Positions 49,587 to 57,644 of a DNA stretch of 64,000 nucleotides are shown piece after piece (within the stretch, counting starts at the first letter, position 1; each line of letters starts with the position of its first letter). Under the pieces are notes generated by a model. It did not search any database, was not told the origin of the DNA, and saw only the letters and a program-made list of their open reading frames with translations. The stretch comes from PHBD01 sp964578535 (GTDB lineage Bacteria > Desulfobacterota > Syntrophia > Syntrophales > PHBD01), in the NCBI GenBank assembly GCA_964578535.1, contig CAZODI010000008.1:1-64000 (forward strand). The letters run 5' to 3'. The position numbers and the translations under genes were made by a program.

Positions 49587-50489
49587 TCATCCGGACGGAT
49601 CGCCCCGAGGCGGGACCGCTCCATCACCGCCCGCTTCAAACGTCCTGGCAGCCTTGGGAACGATGGCGTTCAGGACCAGCCCCAGAGAGCATTTTGCGCT
49701 GTCGAACAGCATACCCAGCTGATGCCCGTCGAAAAGAAGAACCATGAGCGTCAGCCCGTCCCTGAGGTTCATGATATAATGGCTGCCGAGCCCCTTCTGT
49801 TCCGGATCCCGTCCGAAGGCGCTCCGGAGGGATTCCGTCAACTGGATGAACAGCTGGGCCGTTCCCAGGGTTTTTCGGTCATGATGGGAAGCCAGGACCG
49901 TCCCGCCGTGAAGGTCCGCGATGCTTGCCGACAGGAGCGCATCCCCCATGTCCTCGCGAACGACCCGAAGGCACTGCTTGAACCGGTCTTCCCCCCTTCC
50001 GGGGGCTTCCATTTCCGCATCCGCGTCGGCTTCCGCTTCCTCCGCCGCCTCCGCACCCTGCCCGCCGGCCGCCTCGTCGCACCGCCGCGAAGACTCCATC
50101 AGGATCGACATGAGGCTCTTCTCGATCTTCCTGGTAAAGCCGCCTGCATCGACAATCCTCCGGATGTTGAGCCGGACGTTCTCCCAGGAGACCATCTCCA
50201 TTGCGGCGTCTTCAGCCTCCAGGCCGTCGCAGGCGGCGTCGTAGAGGGCTCCCTGAACGAAGCAGAAGCGTCCCTGGCGGTCGGCGTCCCGGTAGACTTC
50301 CAGGATGCATGTCTGCTGGTCCATGGCGATGACCTGGAGAAAACTCGCCACCGGAAGGCCGCAGATCGGCCAGCGCTGCAATTCCTCTTTTGAGCCCTGT
50401 TTTTCCACGTGCGACTGGGTCTCCGAAGAACCGTCATTGTGCACGATCAACCTGAGTTCTCTCCTGGCGGCGCCTTCCACTGGCCTCAT
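49587..50489 (-). CDS. DUF4388 domain protein fused to a roadblock-like domain
   Basis: 300 aa. Residues about 40-135 match DUF4388 (PatA N-terminal-like): LPVASFLQVIAMDQQTCILE, RQGRFCFVQGALYDAACDGL, EDAAMEMVSWENVRLNIRRI. An acidic linker (140-165) leads to a roadblock-like C-terminal domain (residues 168-285). DUF4388 occurs in signalling proteins of Myxococcota and Desulfobacterota. It may connect a signal to the GTPase through the roadblock part. A GTG three codons in is an alternative start. Confidence 0.8.
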   Translation of the reverse strand: MRPVEGAARRELRLIVHNDGSSETQSHVEKQGSKEELQRWPICGLPVASFLQVIAMDQQTCILEVYRDADRQGRFCFVQGALYDAACDGLEAEDAAMEMVSWENVRLNIRRIVDAGGFTRKIEKSLMSILMESSRRCDEAAGGQGAEAAEEAEADADAEMEAPGRGEDRFKQCLRVVREDMGDALLSASIADLHGGTVLASHHDRKTLGTAQLFIQLTESLRSAFGRDPEQKGLGSHYIMNLRDGLTLMVLLFDGHQLGMLFDSAKCSLGLVLNAIVPKAARTFEAGGDGAVPPRGDPSG

Positions 50490-50504
50490 CTCCTGACCGA
50501 ATCG

Positions 50505-50702
50505 TTACGGCGCGGTCTTGCCGCAAAGCGTTTCGTAGATATCGCTTGCCGCATGCTTGAACCGGTGAACGAGTTCCTCCGTGTCTTCCACGTCGACCGC
50601 CTGGCTCATGGATATCCCCGTTCTCACGGCAAGTTCGAGCCGTCCCTTCAGCCCGGTTTTCTCAGTAACGAGTTCATAGATGCGCACCAGCTTTTCCCCC
50701 AC
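50505..50702 (-). CDS. 65-aa helical protein at the head of the GTPase cluster
   Basis: Starts with GTG at 50702 (GGAGGAGACG six bases before): VGEKLVRIYELVTEKTGLKG, RLELAVRTGISMSQAVDVED, then a helix (TEELVHRFKHAASDIYETLC). Paralogue of the 66-aa protein at 48898-49098. First gene after the promoter and CRP-type site at about 50767-50815. Function unknown; the pairing of each copy with a roadblock gene suggests they form a complex. Confidence 0.75.
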   Translation of the reverse strand: MGEKLVRIYELVTEKTGLKGRLELAVRTGISMSQAVDVEDTEELVHRFKHAASDIYETLCGKTAP

Positions 50703-51155
50703 CGTCTCCTCCGCATCCGGTCCGGGGTATTCCGCTTCCGGAATTCACCGGCCATTCTGGTTGGTGTATCCGGATTGTACGGATATTCACGATCTTGTCT
50801 GTGATGAAAATCACATTCGTATATTATTTCTATCGTCATTCTTCCGATGCCTCCGCCAATGACGCGGCAGGGACGCGGGAATGGATGGGCCGGCGTGAGA
50901 AAAAGGCACGGCGGGCCGGAGCGAGGAATGGGCAAAAGCGCGGATCGAGGGAACCTCTTGGGAAAGACATGAACAGGCTGGGAAAACCGGATCGCGATGA
51001 TCCGTCAGGGCGCCAGGAAGGCCTTCGGCATGGCCGTCACGCGGGACGTGGCATCTGCACGCGCGGTGGTCTCCGTACCGGCCGTGGCCGGTCCGTTGAG
51101 TCGTACGGACCGGGCAGCGGCCGGCCGCATCGCGCATGCTATCATGCGGCTTCGT
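50703..51155. other. 453-base intergenic region carrying the operon promoter
   Basis: AT-rich from 50760 to 50830. It contains the candidate -10 TACAAT (50779-50774, minus strand), a -35-like CAGACA 16 bases upstream, and the CRP-type site at 50800-50815. The rest (50840-51155) is GC-rich, with no convincing gene on either strand and no hairpin strong enough to name; it includes the 3' side of the CsgG-like gene region. Confidence 0.6.
50774..50815 (-). promoter_or_regulatory. Class II-type CRP-dependent promoter for the GTPase cluster
   Basis: TGTGATGAAAATCACA (50800-50815) is a perfect CRP consensus. On the minus strand TACAAT at 50779-50774 fits a -10 (five of six), with CAGACA as weak -35 overlapping the site. 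If transcription starts near 50767, the CRP site is centred near -41, the classical position for class II activation where the bound regulator substitutes for the weak -35. The regulator would be the Crp-like protein at 40720. Confidence 0.7.
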
Positions 51156-52454
51156 TCAGTAGAAGCGCAGGTTGTCGATCCAGAGGGATCCCCTTTTGTC
51201 CGCACGCTCGTCGAGGTCCGAGGGACAGACGCCAATCCGGATCGCCTCCACCCGCCCCAGGTCGAGGACCTGCCGGCCATGCCGGTAACCGGTGGCCTCG
51301 ATGCCCTTGACCACGATGATGCTCAGCTGATCGAAGGGGACCCGGACGGTCCGCCATTGCTCGCCCACGGGGTAGCGGGCAGACCACCGGTCCCGCATCC
51401 TCGGATTTTCGCGGTCCGAGATGTCGATGTTCGCGTAGGCGCGGGAAGGCTGGGAGGACCGGACCATGAACTCGATCCCTTTGAAGAGAGACAGGTCTCG
51501 CTTCCGGACGTTCGAAAGGGAGGGACATCCGGGCCCCTCGTACGGGTGCGTGAAATTGTAGTCCAGGCGGAGCGATTTCTTCGACCCGCCGGCCCCGCCG
51601 GTCATGTCGAGAACCGTTTTGCCCACCCCTTTGCGCCACATTCCCATGTGCCACGAATAGTCCACGGATCCCGGCGCATACGATTCGAAGTCCTCCTCCA
51701 GGGCCTTCGCCTCGCGGCTTGCCTCGGCCCGGAAGAGCGGGACCAGCCCCTGGACGGCAACAACCGCCTGGCCCGTGGCCACATTGATGGCCCTCAGATG
51801 GACCTCCCAGGCGTCGCGCATCTCCGTCATCGTCCCCGTTACGATCAGGTCGGCCACCAGGAGCCTCGAGCGGGCATGGGCCGGGATCTCCGTGAGCCCG
51901 GAGGAGGCCAGTTTCATCTCTTCCATGACGGCCTGGATCTTCTGCCTCTCCACGACGACGAAGGACCCCGCTTCGACAAAGGCCGTACCCAGCTTTTCCG
52001 CCAGGATCGAGCCTGCCTCCCGGATGTTTCCCCTCAGGACCTCGATTTCGGCGACGGCGACTTTCTTCTTCGGAACGTCGATGACAAGGCCTGCCCCCGT
52101 TTTCAGGGCGGCTGCTTTTTCAAGGACAACCACAACGGTGTTTCCCGCAACCCTCCGGATCGTGCCCTTCTCTTCACCGATCACAATGGGCATGCCCTCC
52201 AGGAGAAGGGTCTTCCGGGCGATATCCTGGACGATGCGCTCGACGGGATCCGCGGAGGGTTTCCATTCCGGGGCCCGGCAGGCGAGGGTCACTTCCTTTC
52301 CGTCCACCGACTGCACGGTTGCCGGAAGGGTCTGCACGGCCCCGAGGGCCTGTCCCTGAGGGGACGCGCCACACTCGGACACAGGCACGGTGAGGAGGAG
52401 AGCAGCGGCAAGGAGATGGAGTGCAGCCATCGGCAGGGTTCGGGTTCGCTTCAT
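51156..52454 (-). CDS. CsgG-like domain fused to CIA30-like carbohydrate-binding domain, exported
   Basis: 432 aa from the ATG at 52454. A signal peptide (LPMAALHLLAAALLLTVPVS) precedes a region with VTLACRAPEWKPSADPVERI, then a CsgG/FlgT-type domain (AEKLGTAFVEAGSFVVVERQ; ADLIVTGTMTEMRDAWEVHL), and a C-terminal domain similar to CIA30/galactose-binding beta-sandwich (SKKSLRLDYNFTHPYEGPGC; QLSIIVVKGIEATGYRHGRQ; EAIRIGVCPSDLDERADKRG). Unusual fusion. Likely in the periplasm or outer membrane with a binding role. No secretion partner is adjacent. Confidence 0.7.
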   Translation of the reverse strand: MKRTRTLPMAALHLLAAALLLTVPVSECGASPQGQALGAVQTLPATVQSVDGKEVTLACRAPEWKPSADPVERIVQDIARKTLLLEGMPIVIGEEKGTIRRVAGNTVVVVLEKAAALKTGAGLVIDVPKKKVAVAEIEVLRGNIREAGSILAEKLGTAFVEAGSFVVVERQKIQAVMEEMKLASSGLTEIPAHARSRLLVADLIVTGTMTEMRDAWEVHLRAINVATGQAVVAVQGLVPLFRAEASREAKALEEDFESYAPGSVDYSWHMGMWRKGVGKTVLDMTGGAGGSKKSLRLDYNFTHPYEGPGCPSLSNVRKRDLSLFKGIEFMVRSSQPSRAYANIDISDRENPRMRDRWSARYPVGEQWRTVRVPFDQLSIIVVKGIEATGYRHGRQVLDLGRVEAIRIGVCPSDLDERADKRGSLWIDNLRFY

Positions 52455-52801
52455 GATGCCTCCTGTGTGTTCGGAAGAGAAATGGGCGGGCACACGGCCC
52501 CGCCTGCGCGGGAAGTGTAAGAGAGCCGCCGGCGGGTGTCAATCGCAGATTGTGGCCCCGGTTGCGGCTTCGGCGACGGCCGCGGTTGCAAACCTGATCC
52601 GGAGGCGCATGTGTCGTGACGTCCGCACGGACGGCCGCACGGGGCCTGGAAATCGCATCCGTGGGTGTCATCAGGGATTGAAGCCCGGCCCGGATTCAGG
52701 TATGGAAGCCATACCGGCCGGGAAGGCAAGCCGGCCGCACGGACAAACCTCTTCCCGGGCCTTTGTCGGGCCCGTCACGGCCTGTTCGAAAGGAGATGGA
52801 A

Positions 52802-54733
52802 ATGGATCGGCACCTGTTCACCCCCGGACGCATCGGAAACATGGAAATCAGGAACCGCATCGTCATGCTCCCCATGACGATGGGGTACTCGGAGCCCGAC
52901 GGATCCGTCGGGGACCGTTTCATCGCCTACTTCGCCGAGCGGGCGAAGGGCGGCACCGGCATGATCATTATCCCCTTCACCCCCATGTACGCCGGATCGC
53001 ACATGGCGCCGGGCGTCTTCGACGACCGCTACCTGCCGGGAATCCGGCGGCTCACAGAGGCCATCCGGGCCCACGGGGCGAAGGCCGCCTGCCAGCTCAT
53101 CACCTCCTACCATATGGTCTTCCGGGACGGCGTGCCCGAGTTGATCGGCCCCTCGGCGGTCCCGAACCAGATGATGCGGGGAACCCCGCGGGCCCTCACG
53201 ATCGAGGAGATCCACCGGCTGGTCGACGACTACGGAAAGGCGGCCGGACGGGCACGCGCGGGCGGATTCGACGCCGTGGAGTTCATCGTCGGTGCGGGCT
53301 ACCTGCTGAACCGCTTCCTGTCGCCCATCACGAACCAGCGCGAGGACAAGTACGGGGGAAGCCTGGAGAACCGGATGCGCATCGTCCTGGAGATCGTCGC
53401 CCGCATCCGCCGGGAGGTCGGCCATGACTTCCCGCTGGGGGTCCGCCTGAACCTGGAGGAGCAGATGCCGGGAGGGCACACCATCGAGGAGTCGAAAATC
53501 GTGGCCCGGGCCCTGGAGCAGGCGGGCATTGATTTTCTCAACACCTACACGGGCTGGCACGAATCGCGTGTCCCCACTGTGGCGTCCTTCGTGCCGAAGG
53601 GAGCCTTCGCCCCCCTGGCCGGGCAGATCCGGGGCGTCGTCGGCATTCCCGTCATCGCCTCCAACCGGATCAACGACCCGGAAACGGCCGAGCGGATCCT
53701 GGCGGACGGCCTCGCCGACTTCGTCGGAATGGGGCGGGCCCTGATCGCCGACCCGCACTTTGCCAACAAGGCAAAAGAAGGGCGCGCCGGGGAGATCGTC
53801 CCCTGCCTCGCCTGCGGCACCTGCCTGTCCGACATCATGGTCGTCTACAAGGACCCGCACTGCGGAGCCTCCGCAGGGTGCACCGTCAATCCGAGTACGG
53901 GGAAGGAGCTGCTGCATGCTGCGACGCCCGCCGTTCGTGCAAAAAAGGTCTTCGTGGCCGGCGGCGGACCCGCGGGCATCGAGGCGGCCATGACGGCGGC
54001 CGGAAGGGGGCACCGGGTCACCCTCTTCGAAAAGGAGCCGGAGCTGGGCGGCTGGATGCGGATCGGCTGCCTGCCGCCCCACAAGGAGGAGATCGCGAAC
54101 CTCACCCGAAGCATGGCACTCAGGGCCGCCGGGGCGGGCGTCGAATTCCGCCTGGGATGTGCCCTGGATCCCGGAACCGTGAAGAGCGAGCAGCCCGACG
54201 TCCTGGTCCTGGCTGTGGGCGCCGTCCCCATCGTCCCGAACATCCCGGGAGTGGACGCGGCCCACGTCGTTGCGGCCGAGGACGTCCTGACCGGGAAGAA
54301 GACCGTCCGGGGCCGTGTCGTCATCGTCGGCGGCGGCCTGGTGGGGTGCGAGACGGCGGAGTTCCTCGTCTCGAAGACGCAGGGTGTCGAGAGCGTCGCC
54401 GTCCTGGAGATGCTGGAGCGCCTGGCGCCGACGGTCGCAACGAGCTACAGGCCGTTTTTTCTGGGCATGCTGAAGATGCTGGGCATCCGTCTGGAGACCC
54501 GGACGACCGTCGAGGAGATCACCGCGCAGGGCGTGAAGGTGACCCGGAACGGGGAGTCCGAATTCATCGAGGCGGATGCCGTGGTCATTGCCGCAGGGCT
54601 CCGCCTCGACCCGGCGGTCATCGAGGGTTTCCGGGGAACGGCCCCGGAGGTCTACACCGTCGGAGACTGCGTCCGGCCCCGGATGATCCGGGAGGCCATG
54701 GAGGAAGGCCTGTCTGTCGGCCTGAAGATCTGA
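52802..54733 (+). CDS. Old-yellow-enzyme-type NADH:flavin oxidoreductase / 2,4-dienoyl-CoA reductase-like
   Basis: 643 aa from the ATG at 52802, for which AAAGGAG is well spaced. The N-terminal TIM barrel (residues 1-330) binds FMN (NRIVMLPMTMGYSEPDG; ENRMRIVLEIVARIRREV; GMGRALIADPHFANK). A [4Fe-4S]-type Cys cluster follows (CLACGTCLSDIMV, GASAGCTVNP), then FAD and NADH domains (KVFVAGGGPAGIEAAMTAAG; RVVIVGGGLVGCETAEFLVS). Known members reduce enoyl or dienoyl-CoA or related unsaturated compounds. The next gene is a methyltransferase. Natural substrate unknown. Confidence 0.92.
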   Translation: MDRHLFTPGRIGNMEIRNRIVMLPMTMGYSEPDGSVGDRFIAYFAERAKGGTGMIIIPFTPMYAGSHMAPGVFDDRYLPGIRRLTEAIRAHGAKAACQLITSYHMVFRDGVPELIGPSAVPNQMMRGTPRALTIEEIHRLVDDYGKAAGRARAGGFDAVEFIVGAGYLLNRFLSPITNQREDKYGGSLENRMRIVLEIVARIRREVGHDFPLGVRLNLEEQMPGGHTIEESKIVARALEQAGIDFLNTYTGWHESRVPTVASFVPKGAFAPLAGQIRGVVGIPVIASNRINDPETAERILADGLADFVGMGRALIADPHFANKAKEGRAGEIVPCLACGTCLSDIMVVYKDPHCGASAGCTVNPSTGKELLHAATPAVRAKKVFVAGGGPAGIEAAMTAAGRGHRVTLFEKEPELGGWMRIGCLPPHKEEIANLTRSMALRAAGAGVEFRLGCALDPGTVKSEQPDVLVLAVGAVPIVPNIPGVDAAHVVAAEDVLTGKKTVRGRVVIVGGGLVGCETAEFLVSKTQGVESVAVLEMLERLAPTVATSYRPFFLGMLKMLGIRLETRTTVEEITAQGVKVTRNGESEFIEADAVVIAAGLRLDPAVIEGFRGTAPEVYTVGDCVRPRMIREAMEEGLSVGLKI

Positions 54734-54768
54734 AGGCCCGGACCTTCCCGGGCGGCAGCACGGAAGCC

Positions 54769-55467
54769 ATGCTGAAAAGACTCCTTACGAAAGCCCGGGA
54801 CGCCCGCTGGATGTGGGACCTCCTCGGCCCCGTCTACAATCACCATATCTGTGGAGCGAACGCCGAGCTGTTCGAGGACATCTCCAGGCGGGCACCCCCC
54901 GGCTGCGGGGATTCCTGCCTGGAGGTCGGCACCGGCAGGGGGTACGTCGCCCTGAACCTGGCGGCGGCCCGTCCGGAATCGACGGTCACCGGCGTCGACT
55001 ACTCCATCACGCAGGTCCGCTCCGCCGAGCGCCTGCGCCGGAAGAAGGGGGTCGCCAACTGCCGCTTCCGCCAGGCCGACGCCATGCACCTCCCCTTCGT
55101 GGACGCGTCCTTTGACGGAGCCGTCACCGTCGGGTCCATCAAGCACTGGCCGGAGCCGCGACGGGGACTGGCCGAAATCCATCGCGTCCTCCGTCCCGGA
55201 GGATGGATGATCCTGTCCGAGACCGACCGGGAGGCGACGGACGGGGAGATCCGGGCCTACATGAAGAGGCTGAGCCCCTACCGCCCCCTGGATCCCGTAC
55301 TGTTCTGGGGTCTCCGGAACATCATCTTCGGCGGGAGTTTTTCCGGCCGGGATCTTGCCGCCATGGCGGCCGACACGGGGTTCGGGGACATCGTCCTCAC
55401 CGCGTCGGCGACCTGCCCGTACGCCGTCGTCGAAGCGAGGAAGAAAAAGGAGCCCGCATGCACCTGA
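54769..55467 (+). CDS. Class I SAM-dependent methyltransferase
   Basis: 232 aa. SAM motif I SCLEVGTGRGYVALNLAAA, post-I VTGVDYSITQVRSAERL, motif II DAMHLPFVDASFDGAVTVGS, motif III LRPGGWMILSETD. Methyltransf_11/UbiE-like group, methyl acceptor unknown. The start ATG has only a weak site (GGAAGCC). It begins 36 bases after the oxidoreductase and overlaps the AAA ATPase gene by 10 bases, so all three should be one operon. Confidence 0.9.
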   Translation: MLKRLLTKARDARWMWDLLGPVYNHHICGANAELFEDISRRAPPGCGDSCLEVGTGRGYVALNLAAARPESTVTGVDYSITQVRSAERLRRKKGVANCRFRQADAMHLPFVDASFDGAVTVGSIKHWPEPRRGLAEIHRVLRPGGWMILSETDREATDGEIRAYMKRLSPYRPLDPVLFWGLRNIIFGGSFSGRDLAAMAADTGFGDIVLTASATCPYAVVEARKKKEPACT

Positions 55468-56177
55468 AAAACGTCACCCTCAACCCGGACCGCTACCCGG
55501 TGCGGGACGTCTACCCGTTTCATCTCCCCGCGTTTCAGCAGACGCAGGGCCTGCGCTTCGAGACCCCCGTCACGCTCTTCACCGGGGAAAACGGGACGGG
55601 GAAATCCACCCTGCTGGAGGCCATCGCCAGGCGCTCGGGCATTCACATCTGGCAGGCCGTCGAGGGAAGGCGGATCCGGCGAAACCCTTACGAAAAAAAG
55701 TTCTGCGAGTACATCTCGGTGGAATGGGCGGATGGACGCGTGCCCGGCTCGTTTTTCGGATCGGCGGTCTTCCGCGATTTCGCGCGGATCATCGAGGAGT
55801 GGGCGGCGGCGGACCCGGGCCAGCTGGATTACCTGGGGGGCCGCTCGTTTCTGACCCAGTCCCACGGCCAGTCGGTGATGTCCTTCTTCCGCGCCCGCTA
55901 TGCCATTCGCGGCCTGTACCTGATGGACGAGCCGGAGACGGCCCTCTCGCCCCGCTCCCAGATCGAGCTGCTGGAGGTCCTTGCCGCCGCGGGGAAGGCA
56001 GGAAATGTCCAGTTCATCATGGCGACCCACTCGCCCATCCTGCTGGCCTGCCCCGGGGCCGTCATCTACAGCTTCGATCGCATTCCCATCGCACCGGTGA
56101 ATTACGAGGACACGGAAAACTACCGGCTGTACCGGAGCTTCATGGAGAACCGGGAGAAGTACCTGGGCCGGGGATAG
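55458..56177 (+). CDS. AAA-family ATPase (SMC/ABC-like, AAA_15/AAA_21 type)
   Basis: 239 aa, starting in the last codons of the methyltransferase with AAAAAGGAG upstream. Walker A TGENGTGKSTLLEAIARRSG; Walker B GLYLMDEPETALSPRSQIEL, D-loop-like ALSPR, and switch H FIMATHSPILLA. Family members (YbbP-like free-standing ABC ATPases) act in DNA repair, toxin or stress roles; here no nuclease partner accompanies it. Function with the methyltransferase cannot be inferred. Confidence 0.9.
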   Translation: MHLKNVTLNPDRYPVRDVYPFHLPAFQQTQGLRFETPVTLFTGENGTGKSTLLEAIARRSGIHIWQAVEGRRIRRNPYEKKFCEYISVEWADGRVPGSFFGSAVFRDFARIIEEWAAADPGQLDYLGGRSFLTQSHGQSVMSFFRARYAIRGLYLMDEPETALSPRSQIELLEVLAAAGKAGNVQFIMATHSPILLACPGAVIYSFDRIPIAPVNYEDTENYRLYRSFMENREKYLGRG

Positions 56178-56196
56178 ACGCCGCCGGCGGCCCGGG

Positions 56197-57357
56197 TCAG
56201 GAAGCCTCGCGGGTCCGCGCTGCGGCCTGTTTCGTCTCGCCGGGAACGGATACGGCCCGTCCAAACACGGGCACGATGAACGAGGCGGGGGCGAGATTCC
56301 GATCCTTCAGCGCTGCGGCGACCCCGTTCGACGCTTCGTCGAATCCGTCCCACCCCAGCTGAAACACCCGGAAATGGGCGGCGATGCTCACCCGGGCCCC
56401 CAGGTCCAGGTGCGCCTGGACCGCCTCGTCGGGCCCCATGTGCACACTCGCGAAACGCACGCGGGACGTCTCTTTCGACGCCTGCGGGTTGAACGGCGCG
56501 ATCGGCAGGAGCGCCATCCGGATGGGGCCGAAGCGGCGGGCGATTTCATGGAAATGGGGTCCGTACCCGGTATCCCCGGCGAAGTAGACATTGCCCGACG
56601 GACCGGATACGACAAAGCCTCCCCATAGGGTTCGGTTGCGGTCCCAGAGGGTCCGGGAGGAGAAGTGCCGGGCGGGAACCATCGTCACGGTGACCTCCGG
56701 GGAAAGGCGTACCGTATCCCACCAGTCGATCTCCTCCACGGCGGGGATGCCCGTCTCCCGGATGAGATCCCGGCTGCCGAGGCTCGTCACCGCCCGCGGC
56801 ACGCCCTTGCCGGCCAGGCGTCTCAGCGTGGCCAGGTCGAGATGGTCGTAATGGTTGTGGGACACAAGGACGACGTCGATGGACGGCAGATCCTCAAACC
56901 GGATGCCCGGCGGCTGGTAGCGCCGCGGTCCCGCCCAGGAGACGGGGCTGCACCGTTCCGACCAGATCGGATCGGTGAGAATGTTGAGGTCGTCCATCTG
57001 GATGAGGAAGGTGGCATGGCCGACGGGGGTGACGACGACGTCCCCCCGCGGTACGCGGGCCACCGGGGGAGGTCCTGCTGGAACCGCGGCCGTTTCCGGC
57101 CAGCGGGGCCAGTCGTCACTGAAAATCCAGCGCCATACCCAGCGGGAGAAGCCCCGCCGCTGCTCCGCTCCCTGCAGGGGGGGCGCCTCACCCGGCGCGG
57201 CGGGGTTGAAAAAGACCTCGCCGTTGAAATGGTCGGAGATCTTCCAGTCCGCCGCGGCCGTGACACCCGGTTCGACCCGGGCCGCCTCGAAAAGGGCGAT
57301 GCCCGCCAGGACGGCCAGGACAACGAACAATGCCCGCTTTTTCATCACGATCTTCAT
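56197..57357 (-). CDS. Metallo-beta-lactamase-fold hydrolase, NAPE-PLD-like
   Basis: 386 aa. N-terminal hydrophobic segment (FVVLAVLAGIALFEAARVEP) suggests a membrane anchor or signal. Family motifs: PVGHATFLIQMDDLNILTDP, HNHYDHLDLATL (metal-binding HxHxDH), RHFSSRTLWDRNRTLWGGF, and FAGDTGYGPHFHEIARRFG. These are the marks of the N-acyl-phosphatidylethanolamine phospholipase D-like group. The substrate in bacteria is not settled; a phospholipid or lactone is possible. Its promoter is at 57389-57417. Confidence 0.9.
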   Translation of the reverse strand: MKIVMKKRALFVVLAVLAGIALFEAARVEPGVTAAADWKISDHFNGEVFFNPAAPGEAPPLQGAEQRRGFSRWVWRWIFSDDWPRWPETAAVPAGPPPVARVPRGDVVVTPVGHATFLIQMDDLNILTDPIWSERCSPVSWAGPRRYQPPGIRFEDLPSIDVVLVSHNHYDHLDLATLRRLAGKGVPRAVTSLGSRDLIRETGIPAVEEIDWWDTVRLSPEVTVTMVPARHFSSRTLWDRNRTLWGGFVVSGPSGNVYFAGDTGYGPHFHEIARRFGPIRMALLPIAPFNPQASKETSRVRFASVHMGPDEAVQAHLDLGARVSIAAHFRVFQLGWDGFDEASNGVAAALKDRNLAPASFIVPVFGRAVSVPGETKQAAARTREAS

Positions 57358-57388
57358 GCTGCTTCCGAAACAGGTATTTGGAGCCTGA

Positions 57389-57417
57389 AAAATAGGTCAA
57401 CGTCCTTCGTATGTCAA
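57389..57417 (-). promoter_or_regulatory. Sigma-70-type promoter for the NAPE-PLD-like gene
   Basis: TTGACA (57417-57412), 17-base spacer, TATTTT (57394-57389), followed by about 30 bases to the start codon with GGAAGCAGC as ribosome site. Confidence 0.65.
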
Positions 57418-57553
57418 ATGCGTTTGAATCCGCTCCAAAGGATTTGAAATGACGATCCTTCCCGGGCGATCGGTCCGCCGGCCACCCGGCTGCAGGAGAG
57501 GCCGCGGCGTCGGCCCGGCAGAAGCCGCCCGGTCGAGGGGATATGGCCGCCGG

Positions 57554-57581
57554 TCAAGTTTCGTGCTAAACATTCCGATAT
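57554..57581 (+). promoter_or_regulatory. Possible sigma-28 (FliA)-type promoter for the HDOD gene
   Basis: TCAAGTTT (57554-57561) and TCCGATAT (57574-57581) with 12 bases between; consensus is TAAAGTTT-N11-GCCGATAA. Seven of eight and six of eight positions match, but the spacer is one base long. Confidence 0.4.
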
Positions 57582-57644
57582 ATTGCAGTAGAGACCGTTC
57601 CCGACCCCAGCGGCTCCGAATCTCTCCTGCGAAAGGAACGCTCC

